From: CAZWAP01 sp964632005
Lineage (GTDB): Bacteria > Planctomycetota > Phycisphaerae > Sedimentisphaerales > Anaerobacaceae
DNA length: 64,000 bases
Direction of reading: 5' to 3'
NCBI GenBank assembly: GCA_964632005.1
Contig: CAZWAP010000002.1
Coordinates: 1-64,000 of the forward strand
The notes below the pieces were generated by a model. That model ran no database searches. It was not told the origin of the DNA and was given only the letters and a program-made list of their open reading frames with translations. The position numbers were made by a program, and so were the translations under genes. How positions within the stretch are numbered: position 1 is the first letter of the stretch; each line of letters opens with the position of its first letter. Below, one piece after another: positions 1 to 7,607 of this stretch.

Positions 1-39
1 AACCCCCGCTGTGCGTCGCCCAATCCCCACGCTCAGGGA

Positions 40-55
40 ACGACCAGACGGTCGT
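40..55 (-). terminator. Small hairpin after the restriction operon
   Basis: A perfect 6-bp inverted repeat (ACGACC / GGTCGT) with a 4-nt loop sits about 40 nt past the nuclease stop codon. It could end the minus-strand restriction-modification transcript, but no T-run follows it on that strand, so this is only a candidate. Nothing else is seen in positions 1-96. Confidence 0.25.
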
Positions 56-96
56 ATATTCAGCCGTATATTCTAACGCGAACTTAGGAGCCACAG

Positions 97-1017
97 CTAC
101 CTCCTCGCGGTCAAGATCACAGCCTCCAGCACCCCTTTACTCACCATTTCCAGGTTAAGCAGATAGTCGATATGGTTAAATGTCTCTTCCAGCGGCAAGC
201 GCGTGGAGACCCAGCCGTGCCCATCCGTTATCCAGATGAAATCGTGCCCGTCTGCTTTCCAGAAATCGTACATCGCTTTGTACTCTCCTGCAGTGGACTT
301 AAGCTTCGATCCACCTCCCGCATAGAAGTTGGTCTCGATAAGGAAAAGGTGGTCGAAAGCGTTTATCGCAAAATCTACCCGCCTTGATGACTTATCAACG
401 CTCAGCTCGATACCCCACTTTTTGCGTACCCTCCTCGCTGAAGCCTGTCGCAAGTATTCCAACCCATTCCTATCACAGATGTCATTGACGAAGAACTCAA
501 CAATCCCCTCCATCACCTTACCGCCTCGATTCTTCCTTGCGTTCGAATCCAACCCGACCTCCAGTCCGATCACATAGTCAACGATGCTCTTGACCCTCTT
601 TTTGCTGAGCAGATCGAGGAATCCTGTGCACTTGGCGAATTCGACGACCTTCGCCTTGTCCAAATCCTTAACATCCGTAAAATCGAATGTCTCGTAAGTG
701 AAGTGTTCCTTGTTGTAATTCGTGAGGATTTCAAACCGGGACTCCCGACAAGCGACAAGCACGGGTACAAGGCGGCCCACAGACGGGTGCTTATCCAGCA
801 ACGCCTCAAACTCTTCTACTACGTTCTCCTTGCCTATGAGGTAGTTCAGAATATTCAGATCGATCTCGATATCCCTAACATTATCGAGAACCTTGCTCCA
901 GTTAACAAAATAATCCCATCCAGTGATGGTGTTTTTGAGAGTCTTCATAAGATACTCAAACACCTCGGCTGCGCTCCTACAACCGATTGTTTCGTTGAAA
1001 AGCTTGCCATACTTCAC
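97..1017 (-). CDS. DpnII/MboI-type restriction endonuclease
   Basis: This 306-residue protein resembles the DpnII/MboI family of type II endonucleases, which cut at GATC. The C-terminal part carries the family signature: Asp215 within RRVDFAIN, and Glu228-Thr-Asn230 followed by FYAGGGSKL and STAGEY. I read these as the catalytic D...E-x-N variant of the PD-(D/E)XK fold. The start is GTG at 1015-1017, 23 nt after the methylase stop, so it is the last gene of a controller-methylase-nuclease operon. Placing the nuclease last behind a controller is a common way to delay the toxic activity. The GATC specificity is inferred from the family and from the Dam-type partner. Confidence 0.88.
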   Translation of the reverse strand: MKYGKLFNETIGCRSAAEVFEYLMKTLKNTITGWDYFVNWSKVLDNVRDIEIDLNILNYLIGKENVVEEFEALLDKHPSVGRLVPVLVACRESRFEILTNYNKEHFTYETFDFTDVKDLDKAKVVEFAKCTGFLDLLSKKRVKSIVDYVIGLEVGLDSNARKNRGGKVMEGIVEFFVNDICDRNGLEYLRQASARRVRKKWGIELSVDKSSRRVDFAINAFDHLFLIETNFYAGGGSKLKSTAGEYKAMYDFWKADGHDFIWITDGHGWVSTRLPLEETFNHIDYLLNLEMVSKGVLEAVILTARR

Positions 1018-1040
1018 GAGCAGTCCTCTCCCCGTCAGGA

Positions 1041-1946
1041 CTAACCAAACGAATAGTTCGTCACGATCAGTTCACTAATCTCACCTCGTCCTGATGCCTT
1101 ACAGTTGATCGCCCTGGTAGCCTTAACCCTCTCAATTATGAACCCTTTGTAATGGTCTTCGAAGAAATGATCTCGCGGGTTTTCATTCTTTGGGTCTGAA
1201 TTGCTCAGCAAGAACCTAGCGCCCTTCTGTTGGGCGCGCCTGCAAAACCGCGCGAGTCGTAGATGGTCCTTCTCCGAAAAGCTACCTTTCGAATATGCGG
1301 TAAAACTGGCTGTCCGGCTTATTGGTCGATACGGTGGGTCAAAATAAACAAACGTGCTTTGGTCGATATATCCTTCGCTTTCCTCAAAGTCCCCCCAAAT
1401 TATCCGCGCTCTTTGCAAAAGTCTCGACACTTGGCGCAAGTTGTCGGCGTCGCATATCCTGGGCTTCTTATAGTCTCCAAACGGAACGTTAAACTCTCCC
1501 TCCCTATTCACGCGGTACAACCCGTTGTAACACGTCCTGTTCAAAAAAATCAACCGGGCTGGCTCTCGTTCCCTGTTGAACCTGGTGCGCACTTCATAAT
1601 AGAGCCTCTTCCTCGCTGAGCCGTCTTTGGTTAGAAACTCCGCCTCCAGCCTCTCCAGCTCCCGTATAACCGATTCCACATCCCGCTTGATGGCGTTATA
1701 GCAATTAACAAGATCCTCATTTACATCAAAGAGGTAAAACTCCTTGACGCGATCGTACTTTTGCGCGACGTGGAAAAACACCGCCCCACCACCGACGAAC
1801 GGCTCAACGTATCTTTCTATTTGCCCCGCCTCGATCTCCCTCTTGGGGAGGCGCGCATCAATCTCTCCGATGAGTTGCCCTTTTCCACCGGCCCATTTCA
1901 AGAAAGGCCTGGCCTTTGCCACCGTTCTGGCGCTCGCAAGAGTCAT
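1041..1946 (-). CDS. Dam-type DNA adenine N6-methyltransferase
   Basis: A 301-residue class D12 (Dam/DpnM-like) methyltransferase that should methylate the adenine of GATC using S-adenosylmethionine. Visible motifs are FLKWAGGKG (residues 15-23, cofactor site), EPFVGGGA (48-55), the Dam-type segment NRTCYNGLYRVN (136-147) and the catalytic DPPY (203-206). The ATG overlaps the controller stop codon by four bases (ATGA), so translation of the two is coupled. It protects host DNA from the nuclease downstream. The length is slightly above E. coli Dam. An orphan role is unlikely because of the partner gene. Confidence 0.92.
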   Translation of the reverse strand: MTLASARTVAKARPFLKWAGGKGQLIGEIDARLPKREIEAGQIERYVEPFVGGGAVFFHVAQKYDRVKEFYLFDVNEDLVNCYNAIKRDVESVIRELERLEAEFLTKDGSARKRLYYEVRTRFNREREPARLIFLNRTCYNGLYRVNREGEFNVPFGDYKKPRICDADNLRQVSRLLQRARIIWGDFEESEGYIDQSTFVYFDPPYRPISRTASFTAYSKGSFSEKDHLRLARFCRRAQQKGARFLLSNSDPKNENPRDHFFEDHYKGFIIERVKATRAINCKASGRGEISELIVTNYSFG

Positions 1947-2146
1947 AGGAGTTCCCTCGGGTGAACACGTAGGGCCTTCGCGATCCTTTGGAGGTTCTTA
2001 AGGCCGAGGTTCTTTTCTCCGCGTTCTATCTGGCCGATATAGGCGCGATGGAGTCCAGCAAGCTTGCCGAGTTGTACCTGGGTCAGGCCTTTTTCTTCTC
2101 TGATTTTTCTTATGTTGAACCCGACCTGTTTGTTGATGTCGCCCAT
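1943..2146 (-). CDS. XRE-family controller protein of the restriction-modification system
   Basis: A 67-residue helix-turn-helix protein of the Xre/Cro type; the HTH covers about residues 20-42 (GLTQVQLGKLAGLHRAYIGQ) and the IERGEKN turn follows. Size, fold and position as first gene of a restriction-modification operon fit a C (controller) protein, a dimer that first activates and later represses its own operon. It overlaps the methylase start by 4 nt. A palindrome about 45-60 bp upstream is its probable operator. It could instead be a simple repressor. Confidence 0.85.
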   Translation of the reverse strand: MGDINKQVGFNIRKIREEKGLTQVQLGKLAGLHRAYIGQIERGEKNLGLKNLQRIAKALRVHPRELL

Positions 2147-2172
2147 TGTCTTTCTCCGATGAACAGCAAGGA

Positions 2173-2206
2173 TATGGTAGGCGGATGCCGGCTACCTATG
2201 GGTAGC
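2173..2206 (-). promoter_or_regulatory. Candidate C-box operator of the restriction operon
   Basis: GCTACC-TATG-GGTAGC (2191-2206) is a perfect 6-bp inverted repeat with a 4-bp centre. A further half-site, TATGGTAG, lies at 2173-2180, one to two helical turns away on the start-codon side. The array begins about 27 bp before the controller ATG, where a C protein that sets its own promoter would bind. The assignment rests on position and symmetry only. The rest of 2147-2380 holds no gene that I can support. Confidence 0.5.
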
Positions 2207-2380
2207 ATTCCTGGATTTTTCATAAGGGGATTGTTAGCCGCAGCCGGGGAGAGTCTACCAGACTACAAGCGGGATATTCGCAATCGCCCTGCTGGTGGGC
2301 TCGGCTGATTCAAGGAAAAGAAAAATCAGATCGGCAGTGGGACGCCAGAACACAGAAAAAGGAAGTGTAGCTTGCTTAAA

Positions 2381-4135
2381 CTAAAGCCTGGCAGTGCGAC
2401 ACCATCGATGCCACATCTGCCTGTAGGCTGCTTCGAGCCGACTGGCAAAGCTCTTAGCGTGGCAGAACCCGGACCTGGCCATTCTCGCCCTCATCGATCG
2501 GCGAATCTGCGCAAGTGCCGGCAGATTGGCCGCAAGCGCGGTAGCCTTGGCGACATACTCCTTTTGCGTCGAGGCAGCAAAAAAGCCCAGCCCGAGCCGC
2601 GTCAATATGCTCAATCCCACCCGCGAAACGTGACACTTGCCGACCAGCGAAACGATCGGAACGCCCATCCACAGCGCCTCGCACGTTGTGGTAGTGCCGT
2701 TATACGGGTAGGTATCCAGGGCGATGTCAACGCGCCCGTATGTTTGTAAATGCTCGATCGGGTCCTTCCAGCCGCAAATCTCCACCCTCTCACGAGGCAC
2801 ACCGGCTCTCTCAAACCGCTCCCGATAACGGTCGCGTATCAACGGCTCCTGGCCGCCCCTGAGCTTCAGTAAGAGCCGCGAATTCTCGGTGGCCCGCAGG
2901 ACATCCGACCACAGCGAGATGACTGTCTGAGTAATCTTGCAGTTGTTGTTGAACGAGCCGAAGGTCACGTAGTCGTTCCGATCGGCCGGCAACGGCCCAA
3001 CGCAAGGCGCAAAATCGGGCGGCCTGTAACACAGAAAGCCGTCCGGCAGGTACACCAGCTCTTCGGTATAGGCTCGATCCGAGCCCGCCTGGCCGGCCTC
3101 CGCAAGCGCGTCAGTCAGGCGATAATCCACCGCCTCGACCCCCGTAGTGTTGGGGTAGCCGAGGTAAGTAACCTGTATGGGAGCCGGCTTGCGCGCGAAC
3201 ACGAGCAAACGGCTGCCGCCTGCGTGGCCGGTCAGGTCCACCAGAATGTCTATCCGGTCCTGTTCGATCAGCTCGGCAGCAGCATCGTCGCTCAGATGGC
3301 GAATGTCCCGGAAATGGTCGAACTTCTCCTCCAGACGCGCCGTCACCTCGTCGCGGAACTCAACATTGCCGTAGCCGAACACCTCGACATCCTGCCGATC
3401 GTGCCCGTCGAGAAGCGACTCGAAAAAGTACGCCACCGAGTGCCTCCGGAAATCTGCCGAGACGTATCCAACGCGAAGCCTGCGATCGGGGTCCGGGTCG
3501 TTCTGGTGGACCGTCCGGGCCAAGCCGGGCGGGGCGTACAGCTGGCCCCACCTTCGGTGCTCCCGGAGGAGCTTGCCAGGGTCCAGCTCCGGCAGGTAGT
3601 GGAGGCGGAAAAGGTAATTCGAGCGGGCCTGCCAGTTCTGGGGCATCCTGTCGATCGCTTTTTCCAGCAGAGCCATCCCCTGCTCAATATCACCGGTTTC
3701 GATCAGCACCCTTGCCAGGTTCGCCCACAGCTCAGGCCTGTCAGGCTGCGCGTCCACGGCCTTGCGCTGGTACTCCAGCGCCTCGGCCATACGGGCCATA
3801 CGCTGGCACAGGCAGCCCAACTTGTTATAGGCCACCGCACCGCCGGCCCCCGTATCCAGCAGCCTTCTGTAGTACTCCTCCGCGTCGGCCTCACGGCCGA
3901 TCTGCGAGAGTATTTCGGCAAGTTCCAAGACGACCGGCTCCAAGGAAGGGTCGCGGCGAAATTGGTCCCAGACTTTATCGAGTACCCCGGCATCAATAAG
4001 CTCGGCCGCCTGCCCATATCTCCCACGCCGGACAGCTTGCCTGAGGTCGCCTAAAAGCTGGGGCACACCAGCGGCGTGACCGACCTGCCCGGCAAGTAAG
4101 ACTTCTTTCGCGCTGCCCCCGGCATCTTGCCCCAT
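2381..4135 (-). CDS. TPR/SPINDLY-like O-linked N-acetylglucosamine transferase (GT41)
   Basis: A cytoplasmic 584-residue enzyme with N-terminal TPR repeats and a GT41 (OGT/SPINDLY) catalytic region, expected to attach a sugar from a UDP-sugar to Ser/Thr of proteins. Family hallmarks are RLRVGYVSADFRRHSV, DLTGHAGGSRLLVFARKPAP, QVTYLGYPNTTG and, near the end, DTYPYNGTTTTCEALWMGVP. An upstream in-frame extension to 4348 exists, but I chose the ATG at 4133-4135 because GGGAGG lies 5 nt before it and the extra residues (Cys/Arg-rich) look non-coding. It is co-oriented with, and directly downstream of, flagellin and fliS, which makes flagellin a likely target. The target is inference. Confidence 0.87.
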   Translation of the reverse strand: MGQDAGGSAKEVLLAGQVGHAAGVPQLLGDLRQAVRRGRYGQAAELIDAGVLDKVWDQFRRDPSLEPVVLELAEILSQIGREADAEEYYRRLLDTGAGGAVAYNKLGCLCQRMARMAEALEYQRKAVDAQPDRPELWANLARVLIETGDIEQGMALLEKAIDRMPQNWQARSNYLFRLHYLPELDPGKLLREHRRWGQLYAPPGLARTVHQNDPDPDRRLRVGYVSADFRRHSVAYFFESLLDGHDRQDVEVFGYGNVEFRDEVTARLEEKFDHFRDIRHLSDDAAAELIEQDRIDILVDLTGHAGGSRLLVFARKPAPIQVTYLGYPNTTGVEAVDYRLTDALAEAGQAGSDRAYTEELVYLPDGFLCYRPPDFAPCVGPLPADRNDYVTFGSFNNNCKITQTVISLWSDVLRATENSRLLLKLRGGQEPLIRDRYRERFERAGVPRERVEICGWKDPIEHLQTYGRVDIALDTYPYNGTTTTCEALWMGVPIVSLVGKCHVSRVGLSILTRLGLGFFAASTQKEYVAKATALAANLPALAQIRRSMRARMARSGFCHAKSFASRLEAAYRQMWHRWCRTARL

Positions 4136-4393
4136 CCAAACCTCCCGGCAACAAGGGATACTACGCTCCGGCTGAGCCACGACCGGACGAACCGCTCGGC
4201 TAAAACAGCCGGCGGCCGGCTCTTTCAATGTAAGACATCGGCAAAAACAGCTGTTTCTGAGCAGGTTTTCCCGGGCGCAGCCACACTTAAATAAGAATCG
4301 CCGCAAGCTATCAACGGTCCTTCGGCAGGTGCCGGCTGACCTTATCAACCCGGCCCTTGTATGTGAACGGCGCTACCGACGACGGACAGCACC

Positions 4394-4426
4394 CGGTGGC
4401 TCTACCCCGCCACAGATCAGCCACCG
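4394..4426 (-). promoter_or_regulatory. Post-flagellin hairpin, copy 2
   Basis: An 8-bp perfect stem (CGGTGGCT / AGCCACCG) with a 17-nt loop, about 53 nt after the stop of the gapped flagellin gene. It closely matches a hairpin after the intact flagellin gene (5265-5305), including GGCTCTA at the loop entry and CAGCCA at the exit. No U-run follows on the minus strand, so it may stabilise or process the mRNA rather than end it. The rest of the gap between the glycosyltransferase and this flagellin (4136-4478) shows no gene. Confidence 0.5.
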
Positions 4427-4478
4427 ACCGCCGCCCCGGACTCGGTTTGTCAGGCCAGCCGGATAACCGCTACCGAAA

Positions 4479-4712
4479 CTACCGCAGCAAGCTCAGTGCC
4501 ATCTGCGGCATCGTGTTGGCCTGTGCCAGCATAGAGATACCAGCCTGTNNNNNNNNNNNNNNNNNNNNNNNNNNNNNNNNNNNNNNNNNNNNNNNNNNNN
4601 NNNNNNNNNNNNNNNNNNNNNNNNNNNNNNNNNNNNNNNNNNNNNNNNTGTAGCTTTGCCCCAGGTGCCGGGCAGCATTCACGGACATAAGATTGTTCTT
4701 GATCGCTAACAT
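4479..4712 (-). CDS. Second flagellin gene, interrupted by an assembly gap
   Basis: Both ends of a flagellin gene are visible around a run of 100 N. The N-terminus reads MLAIKNNLMSVNAARHLGQS and the C-terminus reads QAGISMLAQANTMP, then QMALSLLR. The start at 4712 is preceded by AAGGAG 6-7 nt upstream and matches the intact copy at 6170. Bases 4494-4548 equal 5367-5421, and 4649-4709 equal 6107-6167 except for one base (4704 against 6162). The true length between the ends is unknown and the reading frame through the N run has no meaning. The gap most likely comes from near-identical flagellin copies that the assembler could not separate. No FliA-like promoter is seen just upstream, so it may be read from the fliS side. 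Confidence 0.85.
   Translation of the reverse strand: MLAIKNNLMSVNAARHLGQSYXXXXXXXXXXXXXXXXXXXXXXXXXXXXXXXXXXQAGISMLAQANTMPQMALSLLR
4549..4648. other. Assembly gap of 100 N
   Basis: Exactly 100 undetermined bases, a conventional placeholder for a gap of unknown size. It replaces the body of a flagellin gene, or possibly more than one tandem copy. Confidence 0.99.
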
Positions 4713-4822
4713 GTTTTTCTCCTTAAAAAGGTTCAACCATCCCGTGGTCCTGTCAGCAGTGTCAAACCGCGGGAAATGTCAGTAACACTACCCGCCTGAT
4801 TACGACAGGCCGAAACGGGCTT

Positions 4823-5182
4823 CTAATCTGTTATCGCCCTCCAGCCCTTGTTAAGCTCTTCCAGCAGGGCGATCACTTCACGAATCATCTGTGGATCGCA
4901 CTTTATGCTGGCCTGGGACAGATGTCGGTTCATAAACAGGTAGAGCTGTCGCAGGTTGGCGGCTATTTCACCGCCGGCCTCCATGTCAAGAACGGTGTTG
5001 AGCTCATTGATGATGTCCTGCGCCCTGTTTATGTAAAGGCCCTTCGCCTCGTAGTTCTTCGCTTCCAGCTCGCTGATGGCCAGTTTGAGGAACTTGATCG
5101 CCCCTTCATAGAGCATAACTATGAGGCGGCCTTTGCTTTCTGTGCTGATGGATGCCTCTTGATATGCTGAGACTCCGTTCAT
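4823..5182 (-). CDS. fliS: Flagellin export chaperone FliS
   Basis: A 119-residue, all-helical protein matching FliS. It binds the disordered C-terminus of flagellin in the cytoplasm, stops premature polymerisation and delivers it to the export gate. Typical stretches are AYQEASISTESKGRLIVMLY at the N-terminus, GAIKFLKLA, and RAQDIINELNTVLDMEAGGE followed by IAANLRQLYLFMNRHL. GGAGTAA precedes the ATG at 5182. It lies between the two flagellin genes on the same strand, the expected place for this chaperone, and the length is normal for the family. Confidence 0.95.
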   Translation of the reverse strand: MNGVSAYQEASISTESKGRLIVMLYEGAIKFLKLAISELEAKNYEAKGLYINRAQDIINELNTVLDMEAGGEIAANLRQLYLFMNRHLSQASIKCDPQMIREVIALLEELNKGWRAITD

Positions 5183-5264
5183 TGTGTTACTCCGATATTA
5201 GATCTTGCGACACACGCCTTTGTCACACGGCCTGTTTGGACTATTCTGGTTCACTGCACTGAAT

Positions 5265-5305
5265 GGGGAGATGGCTCTAGCTCTGCACGGTTCAGCCATC
5301 TCCCC
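5265..5305 (-). promoter_or_regulatory. Post-flagellin hairpin, copy 1
   Basis: A perfect 12-bp stem (GGGGAGATGGCT / AGCCATCTCCCC) around a 17-nt loop, 47 nt after the flagellin stop and before fliS. It has no U-run on the minus strand. It shares sequence and loop length with the hairpin at 4394-4426, and one stem pair differs by a matched change (A-T here, G-C there), which supports a folded RNA. It may reduce read-through into fliS or protect flagellin mRNA. Confidence 0.6.
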
Positions 5306-5351
5306 TTGAATCGCCATCCTGTGCCCTCTATTAATGCTATCCTCCTCGTTA

Positions 5352-6170
5352 CTATCTCAGCAGCGACAGTGCCATCTGCGGCATCGTGTTGGCCTGTGCC
5401 AGCATAGAGATACCAGCCTGTGCGAGCACCTGGTTCCTGGTCATCTCGGCCATCTCAGTCGCCACGTCCACGTCCGAAACACGAGATTCCGCAGCCAGCA
5501 GGTTCTCAGCCTGAATGTTGAGAACGTTGACCGTGTTCTCCAGGCGGTTCATCTTGTAACCGAACTTGGCGCGGGCAGTGTCCTTCGTGTTGATCGCAGT
5601 ATCGAGCGATGACAGGGCGCTCTTGGCGTTTGCAGGGGTGTCGATGGACAAACCGGTGATATTCAGACCGCTCGAAGCGCTGGTCATATCGCTGCCGGTG
5701 ATGTCTATCTTGTCGCTTGTGAGCTCTCCAAAGTGGATCGAGACCGTGTCGGAGTTGTCGAGCATGCTGATGCCATTGAACTTGGTCGCCCCGGCAATGC
5801 GGTCGATCTCCTGGCGAAGCTCGTCGAACTCGCTATGCATTATGCTTCGCTGTGCCGAGGAGTACGAGCCGGTAGCGGCCTGCTCGGCCAGCGCCTGCAT
5901 ACGCACCAAGATGTCGTCGATCGTCGCCAGCGCGCCTTCCATAGTCTGGAGCATGCTTATCCCGTCCTGGGCGTTCCGTGCACCCTGCTGAATAACAGCG
6001 ACGTCCGCCCGCATCAACTCGCGAACGGCAAGGCCGGCTGCGTCGTCCTTGGCACTGTTTATGCGTAGACCGGACGAGAGCCTCTCGACAGACTTGGCCA
6101 ACGCGTTGTAGCTTTGCCCCAGGTGCCGGGCAGCATTCACGGACATAAGATTGTTCTTGATTGCTAACAT
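5352..6170 (-). CDS. fliC: Flagellin (filament subunit)
   Basis: A 272-residue flagellin, the subunit of the helical filament. The conserved D0/D1 N-terminus runs from MLAIKNNLMSVNAARHL through LSSGLRINSAKDDAAGLAV and NAQDGISMLQTMEGAL. The C-terminal helix includes VATEMAEMTRNQVL and AQAGISMLAQANTMPQMALS. The central domain is short and rich in Ser and Thr (about residues 150-185), the part exposed on the filament and a likely site for O-glycosylation. The start has CAAGAGAG-type sequence upstream and agrees with the second copy. A FliA-like promoter lies about 112 nt upstream. Confidence 0.96.
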   Translation of the reverse strand: MLAIKNNLMSVNAARHLGQSYNALAKSVERLSSGLRINSAKDDAAGLAVRELMRADVAVIQQGARNAQDGISMLQTMEGALATIDDILVRMQALAEQAATGSYSSAQRSIMHSEFDELRQEIDRIAGATKFNGISMLDNSDTVSIHFGELTSDKIDITGSDMTSASSGLNITGLSIDTPANAKSALSSLDTAINTKDTARAKFGYKMNRLENTVNVLNIQAENLLAAESRVSDVDVATEMAEMTRNQVLAQAGISMLAQANTMPQMALSLLR

Positions 6171-6281
6171 CTCTCTTGCTCCTTAAACAATACCTCGCGT
6201 GTTCAAGGCCCTTTCAAGCCCTGCCAATTCAACTCGGCGTGCACTCTACCTACACGCACGAAACAAACGCTCCGGTGCTTC

Positions 6282-6308
6282 TTTTCGATTACATAAGCAA
6301 AAACTTAA
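6282..6308 (-). promoter_or_regulatory. FliA (sigma-28)-like promoter of flagellin
   Basis: On the minus strand the site reads TTAAGTTT-N11-ATCGAAAA. The sigma-28 consensus is TAAAGTTT-N11-GCCGATAA; the -35 half matches 7 of 8, the -10 half 5 of 8, and the spacer is exactly 11. The fliD promoter has the same -35 half and ATCGA core. The rest of 6171-6515 holds the 5' leader of flagellin and the unassigned upstream region of the plus-strand glycosyltransferase. Confidence 0.65.
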
Positions 6309-6515
6309 GGGTTTTCCCACGTGCGAAACGCTGCGATAACCCCTCGACCTGTAATACCGCTGATCAGGATACTGGCAGGCCGGGGCCGAGCCGAAATTGA
6401 GCCAAAAATCCCTGCGGTTTTTATCTCCGTCTCAGGCGTGAGCCGCCGCCTACCTCTGTTCTCGAGACTAAATAGTGCTTGTAAGAGGAAGCCCCTGGGC
6501 GTATATTTCAGCTTG

Positions 6516-7532
6516 ATGAAGGAAAACCGACAGCACAAGCCCGGCGGAAAAAAGGTCCTGCTTGTATTCAACTGTCACGAGGCGTGGGTCTACCAGATGA
6601 AGGTCCTCGGATATGAACTGGACATCGTCGTAGGACTGGGGGGACGGTACACCAGTACGTGGGACTTGCAGATGCGGCCGATACCGCCCAACTCCCGCCT
6701 TCTCAGCTTATCGGACGCGATACGCTCAAAGGCGAACTACTACTGCATTATCACACACAACATAACTGATTTGCTTGACATAAAGAGCCGCAAAGAACCC
6801 CGCCTCATAGTGATCCACTCAACCCTTGAAGGCCGGGCATTGGAGGAGGACTCAGGGGTTCAGCCAGCCGAGTTGAAGCGGGCGCTCCACCAGTATCTCA
6901 GCCTTGTCGGGGGGCACGCCGTCGCCGTATCGGCCCTGAAGGGCAGCTCCTGGGGATTTACTGATGACATCGTCCCGTTCTGCGCAAATCCTGAGGATTA
7001 TCCACCCTATTCGGGCCACCAGTCCTGTGGCCTGCGGATCTGCAACTTTCTCGAGAGCCGGAAAAGAATCTTATTGTGGGACTTCCACAAAAAGGCCTTT
7101 GCGGACCTGCCTGTGCGTATCGTCGGGCACAACCCCCAATTGCCGGGCGTCTCAGCCGCCCGTAACTGGGACCATCTCAAACAGTTGCTGCAATCCCACC
7201 GGTTCTACATCCACACAGCCGACCCCCAGCTTGAGGATGGGTACAATATGGCCACCGTGGAGGCAATGGCGGCAGGTATGCCCATTCTGGGCAACAACCA
7301 CCCCGGCTCACCCGTGGAGCACGGCGTGAGCGGCTTTCTCAGCGACGATCCCCAGGAGTTGAACCGTTTCGCCAGGATGCTCCTCGACGACTGGGAACTG
7401 GCGGTGCAAATGGGACGCCAAGCCCGAAAAAAAGCTCTGGAACAGTTCTCGACGACCAAATTCAGGCAAGCGTTCCTCCGGTCAATAGAAACCGCGCGGA
7501 AGAAACGGGAAAGCCGGCTGCTGCCGCTCTGA
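6516..7532 (+). CDS. GT4-type glycosyltransferase
   Basis: A 338-residue cytoplasmic GT-B glycosyltransferase. The C-terminal half has the family 4 nucleotide-sugar signature ATVEAMAAGMPILGNNHPG followed by SPVEHGVSGFLSDDPQE. The start at ATG 6516 was chosen because the protein begins there with a normal Rossmann strand (KKVLLVFNCHEAW); upstream in-frame sequence to 6321 overlaps the flagellin promoter region. No clear ribosome site is visible. It stands alone between the flagellin cluster and fliK and is convergent with fliK. The donor and acceptor sugars cannot be read. A role in flagellin glycan assembly is inferred from position only. Confidence 0.78.
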   Translation: MKENRQHKPGGKKVLLVFNCHEAWVYQMKVLGYELDIVVGLGGRYTSTWDLQMRPIPPNSRLLSLSDAIRSKANYYCIITHNITDLLDIKSRKEPRLIVIHSTLEGRALEEDSGVQPAELKRALHQYLSLVGGHAVAVSALKGSSWGFTDDIVPFCANPEDYPPYSGHQSCGLRICNFLESRKRILLWDFHKKAFADLPVRIVGHNPQLPGVSAARNWDHLKQLLQSHRFYIHTADPQLEDGYNMATVEAMAAGMPILGNNHPGSPVEHGVSGFLSDDPQELNRFARMLLDDWELAVQMGRQARKKALEQFSTTKFRQAFLRSIETARKKRESRLLPL

Positions 7533-7607
7533 CCTCTTCAAACCCTGAGCTTCGGCACACCATTCTTGAGGCCCAGGCAGAGGAAATCGTTGACCCCAGG
7601 TAAACCG

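Noticed and set aside
2381..4348. Longer form of the GT41 enzyme starting at 4348
   Set aside because: The extra 71 residues are Cys/Arg-rich and a strong ribosome site supports the start at 4135.
4357..4653. Plus-strand frame running into the N gap
   Set aside because: It is opposite the flagellin end and continues only because N codons are not read as stops.
6368..6390. TGGCAG-like sigma-54 box before the lone glycosyltransferase
   Set aside because: No GC at the -12 position with correct spacing.
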